Positions 5,298 through 12,406 of a stretch of 12,987 bases of DNA are shown here, in pieces. Numbering within the stretch: the first letter of the stretch is position 1; each line of letters starts with the position of its first letter. The DNA is from Desulfuromonadaceae bacterium GWC2_58_13. GTDB taxonomy: Bacteria > Desulfobacterota > Desulfuromonadia > Desulfuromonadales > Trichloromonadaceae. The translations under genes were made by a program, and so were the position numbers. The stretch is from NCBI GenBank assembly GCA_001825565.1, contig MHXM01000138.1, positions 1,429 through 14,415 on the forward strand, written 5' to 3'. The notes below the pieces were generated by a model, which worked only from the letters and a program-made list of their open reading frames with translations, had not been told where the DNA came from and made no database searches.

Positions 5298-6713
5298 CTA
5301 ACGAACGGAAGAACTCCGCCGGGCGGCCGGGCGGCTCACCTTGTGAACCGCAAACCCGGAAACATCTTCGGCCGCTTCCTTGATGATTTCCGGCAGGCTG
5401 GGGTGGGCATGAATGACCTCCGCCAGCTCGTGGGCTGTCAGGTTTTTCTGCATGGCCAGGGCCACTTCGGCAACCAGGGATGAAGCCTCCTCGCCAACGA
5501 TGGTGGCGCCCAGAATGCGCCCTTCGCCTTTGTCGGCAAGGATCTTGACCATTCCACGGGGTTCACCGTCACACAAGGCCTTCCCCGAGGCCAAATAAGC
5601 GAAACGCCCAGTCAAAAACTCTTGTCCCTGATTGCGGCATTGCTCTTCGGTCAGACCAACCTGGGCGATTTCCGGGGCCGTGAAAATGATACTTGGCACC
5701 ACCCGGTAATCCGCCAGGGCATCTCCTCCGAGGGCATTCTCAACCGCAATTTGCGCCTGATACGAGGCCACGTGGGCCAGCTGCACGCCACCGGTCAGAT
5801 CGCCAATGGCAAACACGCCGTCGACGGCCGTGCGCATTCTCTCATCGACCACCACGGCGCCGTTTTCCATCTGAATACCCGCTTCTTCGATCCCGAGATC
5901 CGAGCTGTTGGGCCGGCGGCCGATGGAAATCAGAACTTTTTCGGCAACGGCTGTTTCGCCGGTGGAAAGCTTCACCCTGACCTCGGAACCAGAAACCTCG
6001 ATCGATTCGACCGCCGTATCGACATGGATCTTCACGCCGGCGGCCTTAAAGGTTTTTTCCACCTCGCGCACCGCCTGTCGGTCGCTGCGCCCGAGCAGAA
6101 TGGGGAGCTGTTCTACAATGGTGACGTCAACGCCGAAGGTGGAAAAAATACCCGCGAATTCACACCCTATATACCCTCCGCCAATAATTAGCAGGCTCTT
6201 CGGAAGCTCTTTAATAGCAAGAATTTCATCGCTGGTCAAAACATTTTTCCCGTCAACCGGGAGGGCTTGCGGACGGACCGGAACCGATCCGGTGGCGAGG
6301 ATGATATTTTTCGCCCGCAGGTGTCCAATCACCCCCTGATGGCGGATCCGCACCCGCCCCGGACCTTCCAGGAATGCCCGACCAGTAAAAACATCGACGC
6401 CGGATCCCTTGAGCAGCTGGACCACGCCACCGACCAACTTGCCGACCACCTCGTCCTTGCGCCGTGTCGCGGTGCCGAAGTCGAACACCGGCTCGCCAAC
6501 CCGGATGCCGTGTTCACTGGCGCCGCTGATTTTCTGCAGCAGTCGAGCCGTGCTGTAGAGTGCCTTGGTCGGAATGCAGCCGCGGTTGAGGCAGGTGCCG
6601 CCGACTTCGCGCGCCTCAATGAGACATACTTTAGCCCCTTTTTGAGCTCCGCGGATGGCGGCGACATAACCACCCGGGCCGGCACCGATGATGGCCAGAT
6701 CATACTCGATCAT
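5298..6713 (-). CDS. lpdA: Dihydrolipoyl dehydrogenase (E3)
   Basis: The 471-residue flavoprotein reoxidises dihydrolipoyl groups with NAD+ as the E3 of pyruvate/2-oxoglutarate/branched-chain dehydrogenases or the glycine cleavage system. It has the FAD motif GAGPGGYVAA near residue 10, the redox disulfide CLNRGC (Cys41, Cys46), the NAD motif IGGGYIGCEFAG, the second FAD motif FAIGDLTGG, and the C-terminal catalytic pair in HAHPSLPE (His437, Glu442). The Arg in CLNRGCIPTK is a common variant of CLNVGCIPSK. I chose ATG 6713 rather than the upstream in-frame codon at 6755, because IEYDLAIIGAGPGG is the usual N-terminus and GGGAG sits 6 nt upstream. It overlaps tsaE by 14 nt. No E1, E2, lipoyl-protein or glycine-cleavage genes are visible nearby. 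The Arg/Ser-rich C-terminal tail (RPAARRSSSVR) is longer than usual. Confidence 0.93.
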   Translation of the reverse strand: MIEYDLAIIGAGPGGYVAAIRGAQKGAKVCLIEAREVGGTCLNRGCIPTKALYSTARLLQKISGASEHGIRVGEPVFDFGTATRRKDEVVGKLVGGVVQLLKGSGVDVFTGRAFLEGPGRVRIRHQGVIGHLRAKNIILATGSVPVRPQALPVDGKNVLTSDEILAIKELPKSLLIIGGGYIGCEFAGIFSTFGVDVTIVEQLPILLGRSDRQAVREVEKTFKAAGVKIHVDTAVESIEVSGSEVRVKLSTGETAVAEKVLISIGRRPNSSDLGIEEAGIQMENGAVVVDERMRTAVDGVFAIGDLTGGVQLAHVASYQAQIAVENALGGDALADYRVVPSIIFTAPEIAQVGLTEEQCRNQGQEFLTGRFAYLASGKALCDGEPRGMVKILADKGEGRILGATIVGEEASSLVAEVALAMQKNLTAHELAEVIHAHPSLPEIIKEAAEDVSGFAVHKVSRPAARRSSSVR

Positions 6714-7200
6714 ACTGTTCTCCCGCAGCAATCCACTGGGATCTGAATGCTTCAAGCACCGCCAGGTTTTTCACTCCCTCGGCGCTGAAGCTGATTTTGC
6801 GGCACTCCCCCTCACCTTGTTCCAGGTGGACCCGAATCCCTTCAAGATCAAGGTCGGGAAAACGATCCCCCCACTCCACTACCGTTACCCCATCGCCACT
6901 GAGGTATTCGTCAAACCCGAGATCGAGCAGATCTTCGGGGGTAACCAAGCGATAGAGGTCGAAATGGTAGAGGTCGATCCGCCCCCGGTACTGGTTCATC
7001 AGGGTATAGGACGGGCTGACCACCGGCTCGGTTTCAGGAATCTCCAGGCCCCGCCCCAAGCCTTGGGTAAAGCAGGTTTTTCCCACCCCCAAGTCGCCCG
7101 AGAGCAGGACCACCGTCGATGGACCCAGCAGGCGCCCTAAAGCCTCCCCCAGAGACTGGGTCTGCTCGGGGGAACGGGTTTCCATGATCCAGGGGAACAA
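6700..7200 (-). CDS. tsaE: tRNA t6A biosynthesis ATPase TsaE
   Basis: The 166-residue protein is the ATPase that works with TsaB and TsaD to form threonylcarbamoyl-adenosine at position 37 of ANN-decoding tRNAs. It has the Walker A motif GDLGVGKT (residues 35-42), SPSYTL (62-67), the family signature LYHFDLYRL near 77-85, and VTVVEWGDR near 106-113. The start is TTG at 7200, 5 nt after the stop of the CBS-domain gene, with GAGG 8 nt and TAGG 4 nt upstream. An ATG at 7185 (METRSPEQT) is the alternative and would fit the usual family N-terminus, but it lacks a nearby ribosome binding site. Its C-terminus overlaps lpdA by 14 nt. Its partner genes tsaB and tsaD are not in the window. Confidence 0.93.
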   Translation of the reverse strand: MFPWIMETRSPEQTQSLGEALGRLLGPSTVVLLSGDLGVGKTCFTQGLGRGLEIPETEPVVSPSYTLMNQYRGRIDLYHFDLYRLVTPEDLLDLGFDEYLSGDGVTVVEWGDRFPDLDLEGIRVHLEQGEGECRKISFSAEGVKNLAVLEAFRSQWIAAGEQYDRV

Positions 7201-7205
7201 AGAAC

Positions 7206-7652
7206 CTACCTCATCGAACGGATAATATCGAGTCTGGCCACCACGCCGACCACCTTGCCACCATCAACCACCGGCACCAGATGCACCGCCCGGTCGACCA
7301 TCAGACCGGCAATCTCACTGACCGGAGTATCCAAGGAACAGGTAGCGACCTCACGGCTGCAGATTTCCCCGACCTTGCGGGCAGTAATCCTTTTGACCTC
7401 ATCCCGAAAGTTCTTCTCGCTCTCAAGGTAAAACACCCAGTCAAAAATCGAAATAACGGTGGGAATGTGCAGGGGTTTGTCCTGCTCGACCAAGTCGGTT
7501 TCGGTCACCACTCCTTCGAGATGGTTTTCACTGTCAACCACCGGCATGGCATTGACATTGTATTCGCCAAACATGCGCGCCAGTTCGTCCACCTCGGTGT
7601 CGGCACTGACAGTGTAAACGTTGGTGGACATGATATCTTTAGCGGTGAGCAT
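7206..7652 (-). CDS. Two-CBS-domain protein
   Basis: The 148-residue protein consists of a tandem CBS pair (Bateman module): residues about 5-58 (AKDIMSTNVYTV ... GVVTETDLV) and about 93-148 (VGEICSREVATCSLDTPVSE ... VVGVVARLDIIRSM). Nothing else is attached. Family knowledge: such pairs bind adenosine nucleotides (AMP, ATP, NAD, SAM) and act as energy or ligand sensors for a partner protein. I chose ATG 7652, which has AAGGAG 6 nt upstream. The same frame extends to 7832, but those 60 residues are the shadow of nnrD, rich in Cys, Pro and Trp with no domain. The start overlaps the nnrD end by 14 nt. Its place between NAD(P)H-hydrate repair and a t6A ATPase makes a nucleotide-sensing role plausible, but no specific partner can be named. 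Confidence 0.88.
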   Translation of the reverse strand: MLTAKDIMSTNVYTVSADTEVDELARMFGEYNVNAMPVVDSENHLEGVVTETDLVEQDKPLHIPTVISIFDWVFYLESEKNFRDEVKRITARKVGEICSREVATCSLDTPVSEIAGLMVDRAVHLVPVVDGGKVVGVVARLDIIRSMR

Positions 7653-9213
7653 CGTTTTCTCCTTGTAAAAGCAGGGCGTTACGGGCTGCGGGAACCTCCC
7701 GCAGCAAATCGGATGCAAGCAAGCCGGCGGTGCCGCAACGTTCGGCAACCCGGTCGGCAGCCAGGCCATGCAGGTAAACACCAAGGACCGCTGCCTCGTT
7801 CGGCGCCACTCCTTGGGCCAGCAGTCCGCCAATGATACCGGTCAGGGCGTCACCCATGCCACCGCAGGCCATGCCGGGATTGCCGCTGGAATTGATCCGC
7901 ACCCGTCCGTCGGGAAAAGCGATCAATGTGCGCGCCCCTTTGAGTACCAGGGTCACGCCATAGTCGGCAGCAAAACGGCGGGCCACGCCGATCCGGTCCG
8001 CCTCGACCTCGGCAACGGAGGTCCCGGTCAGGCGCGCCATTTCGCCCGGATGGGGAGTAAGAACCGCCTTCAAACGCGGGCACTGGCGCAGGAATTCAGG
8101 CCGGGAGCCCAGGGCATTTAAACCGTCGGCATCGATAACCAACGGCAACGGACACTCGCGAACCAGGTGCCGGATCAAGGCACAGGTCTCTTCCGCTTGG
8201 CCGATCCCCGGGCCAAGTGCCAACGCTTTCTTGTCGGACCACAGCAGGCGGACTTGATCGAGCGCCTGCAGGCTAAGGGCGCCGTCAACTTCGGCCAGCG
8301 CCGTGGTCATCGCCTCGGTTAGTTTAACAGCCAGAATCTCCTGGGTCGAGGCCGGACAGGCAACTGTTACCAGGCCGCTGCCGATGCGCATGCCGCCCTC
8401 GGCGGTCAAAACCGCGGCGCCGGTCTTGCCGGCCGAACCAGCGACGACCAGCAGATGACCGAAGGTTCCTTTATGACCCGTCGCCGGTCGGGCCGGTAAA
8501 AGCGGGGCGGCCACGGCGGCATCGACCAAAACCGCCTCATCGGCGGTCGCGGACAGCAGGGCCGAAGGGATGCCGATGTCGACCGTTTTCAAGCGGCCGC
8601 AGAGTTCGGCCCCGGGATAAATCACCTGCCCAAGTTTGGGACACGCAAAGGTTACGGTCATATCGGCGCATACCGCCTTGCCGAGCAGACGTCCGCTGGT
8701 GGCATCAACTCCCGACGGAATATCGATAGCCAGCACCGGCAGCCGGGAACTGTTGATCCAATCGATAGCCCGGGCAAAATGACCGCGCACCTCGGAAGAA
8801 AGACCGGTGCCGAACAGCGCATCAACCAGCAGCCGGGCCTCTCTCTCGGCGGTCAGCGCCTCTGCGAGCCGCGCTTCATCCGGGGCAAAACGAACATCCC
8901 CCTGCATCTGCCGTAAAGCCGACAGATTGATTGCCGCATCCCCGACGATAACCTCGGCGGTCGCCAGCACCAGGGTACGCACCTGCCAGCCCCAATTGAT
9001 CAGGTGCCGCGCCATGACGTAACCATCGCCACCGTTATTCCCCTTGCCCGCCAGGATCAATAGGGGACCCGGGAACAGATTCTCATAAAAACGGTGCAGG
9101 AGTTCGGCGGCGCCTCGGCCGGCGTTTTCCATCAACACCACACCGGGGATGCCAATATCTTCGATGGCCGTGCGGTCGAGTTCTCGCATCTGCGCGGCGG
9201 TCAGCACCTTCAT
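7639..9213 (-). CDS. nnrD: Bifunctional NAD(P)H-hydrate epimerase / ADP-dependent NAD(P)H-hydrate dehydratase
   Basis: The 524-residue fusion repairs hydrated NADH and NADPH: the N-terminal half epimerises R and S forms, and the C-terminal half dehydrates the S form using ADP (or ATP). The YjeF_N domain starts MKVLTAAQMRELD, has MENAG, AGKGNNGGDGYVMARH (residues 55-70), DALFGTGL and DIPSGVDATSG. The ribokinase-like YjeF_C domain has HKGTFGHLLVVAGSAGKTG (247-265), ALGPGIGQ, IDADGLNAL (360-368), LTPHPGEM and the catalytic GNPGMACGGMGDALTG with Asp455; the Cys replaces the Thr often seen there. The ATG overlaps the acpS stop as ATGA, with GGAGAAGG just upstream. The fused form is also called Nnr; gene symbols nnr and yjeF are used for the same protein. 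Confidence 0.95.
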   Translation of the reverse strand: MKVLTAAQMRELDRTAIEDIGIPGVVLMENAGRGAAELLHRFYENLFPGPLLILAGKGNNGGDGYVMARHLINWGWQVRTLVLATAEVIVGDAAINLSALRQMQGDVRFAPDEARLAEALTAEREARLLVDALFGTGLSSEVRGHFARAIDWINSSRLPVLAIDIPSGVDATSGRLLGKAVCADMTVTFACPKLGQVIYPGAELCGRLKTVDIGIPSALLSATADEAVLVDAAVAAPLLPARPATGHKGTFGHLLVVAGSAGKTGAAVLTAEGGMRIGSGLVTVACPASTQEILAVKLTEAMTTALAEVDGALSLQALDQVRLLWSDKKALALGPGIGQAEETCALIRHLVRECPLPLVIDADGLNALGSRPEFLRQCPRLKAVLTPHPGEMARLTGTSVAEVEADRIGVARRFAADYGVTLVLKGARTLIAFPDGRVRINSSGNPGMACGGMGDALTGIIGGLLAQGVAPNEAAVLGVYLHGLAADRVAERCGTAGLLASDLLREVPAARNALLLQGENDAHR

Positions 9214-9596
9214 GCCTTCTCCAGAATGACTGTGGCGGTGGCGTAATCGCCATCATGGCTGTAAGAGAGATGAATGGCGGCGATGCCACGCTCGCGGCAG
9301 ATGACCTCAGCGCGGCCGGCAAGAGCCAGGGAGGGTTTACCGAGCTCGTCCCGAACCACCTCCATATCCTGCCAGGAAATCCCTTCGCGCAACCCGAGTC
9401 CCAAAGCCTTGAGAAAGGCCTCCTTGGTTGCGAAGCGAGCCGCGAGATGTGGCGCGGGATCCCGCTTGGGAAGGCAATAGGCCTTTTCTCCGGGGGTAAA
9501 TACCCGGTCGATCAGACCCTCGTTTCCCTGTTCGAGAAACCGGCGGAAGCGCGACACCTGGCTCAGGTCGACACCGATGCCGGCAATAGAAGACAT
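9210..9596 (-). CDS. acpS: Holo-[acyl-carrier-protein] synthase
   Basis: The 128-residue enzyme transfers 4'-phosphopantetheine from CoA to a serine of acyl carrier protein, activating it for fatty acid synthesis. It shows the two Mg-binding signatures of the family: GIGVDL with Asp10, and FATKEAFLKALG with Glu59. The C-terminal HLSYSHDGDYATA is the usual substrate-side motif. The length is typical. The ATG lies 1 nt after the pdxJ stop, with GAGGG about 6 nt upstream. The 4-nt overlap with nnrD and the pdxJ-acpS pairing, which is also common in gamma-proteobacteria, show tight co-expression. Confidence 0.95.
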   Translation of the reverse strand: MSSIAGIGVDLSQVSRFRRFLEQGNEGLIDRVFTPGEKAYCLPKRDPAPHLAARFATKEAFLKALGLGLREGISWQDMEVVRDELGKPSLALAGRAEVICRERGIAAIHLSYSHDGDYATATVILEKA

Positions 9597-9597
9597 C

Positions 9598-10320
9598 TCA
9601 ACCCTCTTTACGAATCAGATCAACCATTTCCCGAACCGCGCGCTCGAAACCGACCAACACCGCCCGGGAAACGATACTGTGGCCGATGTTGAATTCATCA
9701 ATGCCTCCCAAGGCAACCACCTCCTGCACATTGTGGTAATTCAGCCCGTGCCCGGCGTTGACTCCGAGACCGAGCTTACGGCCAGCCCGGATGGCATTTT
9801 GAATCTTGACCAGCTCAAGCTGACGCTCGTCGGCGCGGCGGGCTTCGCAGTACGCCCCGGTATGGATCTCGATGGTGTCGGCACCAAGACGATGAGATTC
9901 TTTGATTTGCTCGATATCCGGATCGACGAACAGGCTGACCGGAATCCCTCCCTGCTGCAGCATTTCAATCGCTGTTTTCAGCTCCTGCCGGTTGCGCACG
10001 ACATCGAGCCCCCCCTCGGTGGTCAGTTCTTGGCGTTTTTCCGGCACCAGAGTCACGTAATCGGGGAGAATTTTCAACGCGATTCCAACCATTTCGTCGG
10101 TCGCCGCCATCTCCAGGTTAAGTCTGGTCTTGATCGTTTTACGCAGCACCTCAACGTCACGGTCCTGGATATGGCGTCGGTCTTCGCGCAGGTGCACGGT
10201 GATGCTGTCGGCGCCGGCCAGCTCGGCAATCGCCGCCGCCGTCACCGGATCAGGTTCATTAATGCCGCGAGCCTGACGAACGGTTGCGACATGGTCCACA
10301 TTGACTCCCAGCTTTGCCAC
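9598..10320 (-). CDS. pdxJ: Pyridoxine 5'-phosphate synthase
   Basis: The 240-residue TIM-barrel enzyme condenses 1-deoxyxylulose 5-phosphate with 3-amino-1-hydroxyacetone phosphate to form pyridoxine phosphate, in the DXP-dependent vitamin B6 pathway. The N-terminus KLGVNVDHVATVRQAR is diagnostic. The catalytic residues known in E. coli (His45, Glu72, His193) correspond to His43 (ITVHLRED), Glu70 (LNLEMA) and His191 (NAGHGLNYHN), with a constant offset of two. The start codon is GTG at 10320-10318, 2 nt after the glmM stop, with GAGG 5 nt upstream. Presence of pdxJ implies the DXP-dependent pathway rather than PdxS/PdxT. Confidence 0.97.
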   Translation of the reverse strand: MAKLGVNVDHVATVRQARGINEPDPVTAAAIAELAGADSITVHLREDRRHIQDRDVEVLRKTIKTRLNLEMAATDEMVGIALKILPDYVTLVPEKRQELTTEGGLDVVRNRQELKTAIEMLQQGGIPVSLFVDPDIEQIKESHRLGADTIEIHTGAYCEARRADERQLELVKIQNAIRAGRKLGLGVNAGHGLNYHNVQEVVALGGIDEFNIGHSIVSRAVLVGFERAVREMVDLIRKEG

Positions 10321-10322
10321 GC

Positions 10323-11699
10323 TTACCTCGCCTCCTTCTCGCCCCCGAGATGCTTCTCGATGGCATCGCCAATCTCATGCGCCAGCTCGGTGATCTGATA
10401 TTTGTCCTGGCCTTCAAGCATGATCCGTAGCAGCGGCTCGGTTCCCGAATAGCGGATCAGCACCCGGCCGTTGCCATCCAGCTTTGCTTCGACGGCCTCG
10501 ATCGCTTTCTGCACCGGGGTCACTTTGCTGATATCCTGACGCTCCTTGACCCGAACATTGAGCAGCACCTGCGGCAGGGAAATCATCACCTCGGCCAGTT
10601 CGGAGAGGGTCTTGCCAGTACGCTGCATGATGGCGAGCACCTGCAGGGCCGACACCATTCCGTCGCCGGTGGTGTTGTGATCGAGAAAAATCATATGCCC
10701 CGACTGCTCGCCGCCGAGGTTATAACCGTGACGGAGCATTTCCTCGACCACGTAACGGTCGCCAACGGCAGTCTTGACGACCTTGCCGCCGGCTTTTTTC
10801 AGGGCGATATCGAGCCCCATGTTGCTCATTACCGTGGCCACCAAGGTGTTTTGCGCCAGTTGTTTCTTGCCGATCATGTCGGTGGCGCAGATGGCCATGA
10901 TATGATCTCCGTCCACCTCGTTGCCGAATTCATCGACGAAAATCACCCGGTCGGCGTCGCCGTCGAGGGCAATCCCGAGGTGGGCCCGATTCTCGACCAC
11001 CGCATCGGCGAGAAGCTGCGGGTACAATGAGCCGCAGCCGGCGTTGATGTTGGTTCCGTTGGGAGAAACCCCCAGTGAAATCACCTCGGCGCCGAGTTCT
11101 TCAAGGACCGCCGGAGCGACCTTGTAAGCGGCGCCGTTGGCACAGTCGAGAACAATCCGCATCCCCTTGAGATCAAGCTCCTTGGGAAAGGAATTCTTCA
11201 AAAAAACGACGTAGCGTCCACGAGCATCATCGATGCGGAAGGCTTTGCCGACTTCCGACGCAATCGGTCGCAACGAGTCGATCTTTTTGGAAAAGATAAG
11301 GTCTTCGATTTTCAATTCGGTCTCGTCGGGAAGCTTGAAACCGGTGCGGGAGAAAAACTTGATGCCGTTATCTTGATAGGGGTTGTGCGATGCCGAGATG
11401 ACCACGCCGGCGTCAGCCCGCATCGAGGCGGTAATAAAGGCGATACCGGGGGTCGGCAGCGGGCCAACCAGGAGCACGTCGACTCCCATCGAACAGATGC
11501 CCGCCGCCAGGGCGTTTTCAATCATATAGCCGGACAAACGAGTGTCCTTGCCGATGACGATCCTGTGGCGCCGTTTATCGTCCTTGTCCTTGCAGATATA
11601 GGCAGCGGCACGGCCCAACTGCATGGCAATCTCGGTAGTCATGGGATGGCTGTTGGCCACCCCGCGCACCCCATCGGTGCCGAAAAGCTTCTTGGTCAT
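10323..11699 (-). CDS. glmM: Phosphoglucosamine mutase
   Basis: The 458-residue enzyme converts glucosamine 6-phosphate to glucosamine 1-phosphate, feeding UDP-GlcNAc for peptidoglycan and lipopolysaccharide. It has the N-terminal LFGTDGVRGVAN, the phosphoserine loop ISASHNPYQDNGIKFF (catalytic Ser104), the metal loop DGDADR (246-251), GGEQSGHMIF for sugar binding and the C-terminal phosphate loop RYSGTEPLLRIM. Together these identify GlmM rather than phosphomannomutase. The ATG overlaps the ybbR stop as ATGA, with GGAG 7 nt upstream. Its place behind cdaA and ybbR is the conserved arrangement in which CdaA and GlmM interact in Firmicutes. Confidence 0.97.
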   Translation of the reverse strand: MTKKLFGTDGVRGVANSHPMTTEIAMQLGRAAAYICKDKDDKRRHRIVIGKDTRLSGYMIENALAAGICSMGVDVLLVGPLPTPGIAFITASMRADAGVVISASHNPYQDNGIKFFSRTGFKLPDETELKIEDLIFSKKIDSLRPIASEVGKAFRIDDARGRYVVFLKNSFPKELDLKGMRIVLDCANGAAYKVAPAVLEELGAEVISLGVSPNGTNINAGCGSLYPQLLADAVVENRAHLGIALDGDADRVIFVDEFGNEVDGDHIMAICATDMIGKKQLAQNTLVATVMSNMGLDIALKKAGGKVVKTAVGDRYVVEEMLRHGYNLGGEQSGHMIFLDHNTTGDGMVSALQVLAIMQRTGKTLSELAEVMISLPQVLLNVRVKERQDISKVTPVQKAIEAVEAKLDGNGRVLIRYSGTEPLLRIMLEGQDKYQITELAHEIGDAIEKHLGGEKEAR

Positions 11700-12403
11700 T
11701 GAGCAACTCCTGAATTCGGTGCGATGGTCTCTTCCTCTTGGACAGGCACTTCCGGTTCCGGCAGTTTGGAAATAGTTACCTGCACTTCAACCGTTTTATC
11801 GTCTTTCAGAGTCGTGTACGTTCCTCGGAAATTGATGGGAACGATCAGGGTGAAGCTGTCCTGCACGCCTTCAATATCAATCGGATCGGTTTCGACCTGA
11901 CTGACATCCTTAAGCTCGCTTTCCGCTCCTTCCACGGCCACCTCGGTTGGCTTAAAGCGGATCAACTCAAACTTGAAACCCTCGGCCGGAGTTCCTGAGA
12001 TGATGGCCTCGACCGGCACCTTTTTCGTCTTAATCCGCTCCAACTTGACATCGACGAAAGACGGCGATAGCCGGGTGACCTTGAGGGCGCTCGGTAAATT
12101 AAAACGCTCTTCGAGCCGCTTGAAGGAACTGAGACCCGGCTCCAGCCCCTTGAGGTCGACGGCGATGCTGATGTCTTTGGGTTGCAGGTTCATCAGCAGG
12201 GTCCGAGGACCGCTGATACGCACATCAACCTGGCTCGGAACCTCGTTGGCCACCATCAGTCCCGCCGGCACGTTTTTCAGAATCAGGGGAACCGCATAGG
12301 AGATCTCCTGCTTTTGCTCCCCCATGACGAAAAACCACAGGATCAAGGCGAACGCCAGCGACAACAGCTTCAAGAACAGATTTTCCGTCAACCGCTTGAA
12401 CAT
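11696..12403 (-). CDS. YbbR-domain membrane protein (CdaR-like)
   Basis: The 235-residue protein has a hydrophobic anchor at about residues 9-28 (LFLKLLSLAFALILWFFVMG) and then an extracytoplasmic part made of YbbR-type beta repeats, visible as recurring segments such as VPLILKNVPAGLMV ... VDVRISGP and KKVPVEAIISGTPAEGF ... VAVEGAESEL. The last 25 residues are proline- and glutamate-rich and probably disordered. In Firmicutes the homologue CdaR (YbbR) binds the diadenylate cyclase CdaA and modulates its activity; the same neighbour relation here supports that role. Bacillus CdaR has more repeats, so this is a short version. The start lies 3 nt after the cdaA stop and lacks a strong ribosome binding site, which suggests translational coupling. 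Confidence 0.88.
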   Translation of the reverse strand: MFKRLTENLFLKLLSLAFALILWFFVMGEQKQEISYAVPLILKNVPAGLMVANEVPSQVDVRISGPRTLLMNLQPKDISIAVDLKGLEPGLSSFKRLEERFNLPSALKVTRLSPSFVDVKLERIKTKKVPVEAIISGTPAEGFKFELIRFKPTEVAVEGAESELKDVSQVETDPIDIEGVQDSFTLIVPINFRGTYTTLKDDKTVEVQVTISKLPEPEVPVQEEETIAPNSGVAQ

Positions 12404-12406
12404 GGG

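Noticed and set aside
6714..6755. 14-residue N-terminal extension of lpdA
   Set aside because: The family N-terminus begins at MIEYDLAIIG, with GGGAG 6 nt upstream; the extension lies within tsaE.
7653..7832. 60-residue N-terminal extension of the CBS-domain protein
   Set aside because: It lies within nnrD in another frame, lacks domain features, and the ATG at 7652 has an ideal ribosome binding site.
9577..10398. 273-codon + strand ORF opposite pdxJ
   Set aside because: It is an antisense shadow of pdxJ, whose catalytic residues are all present; the + strand translation shows no family features.
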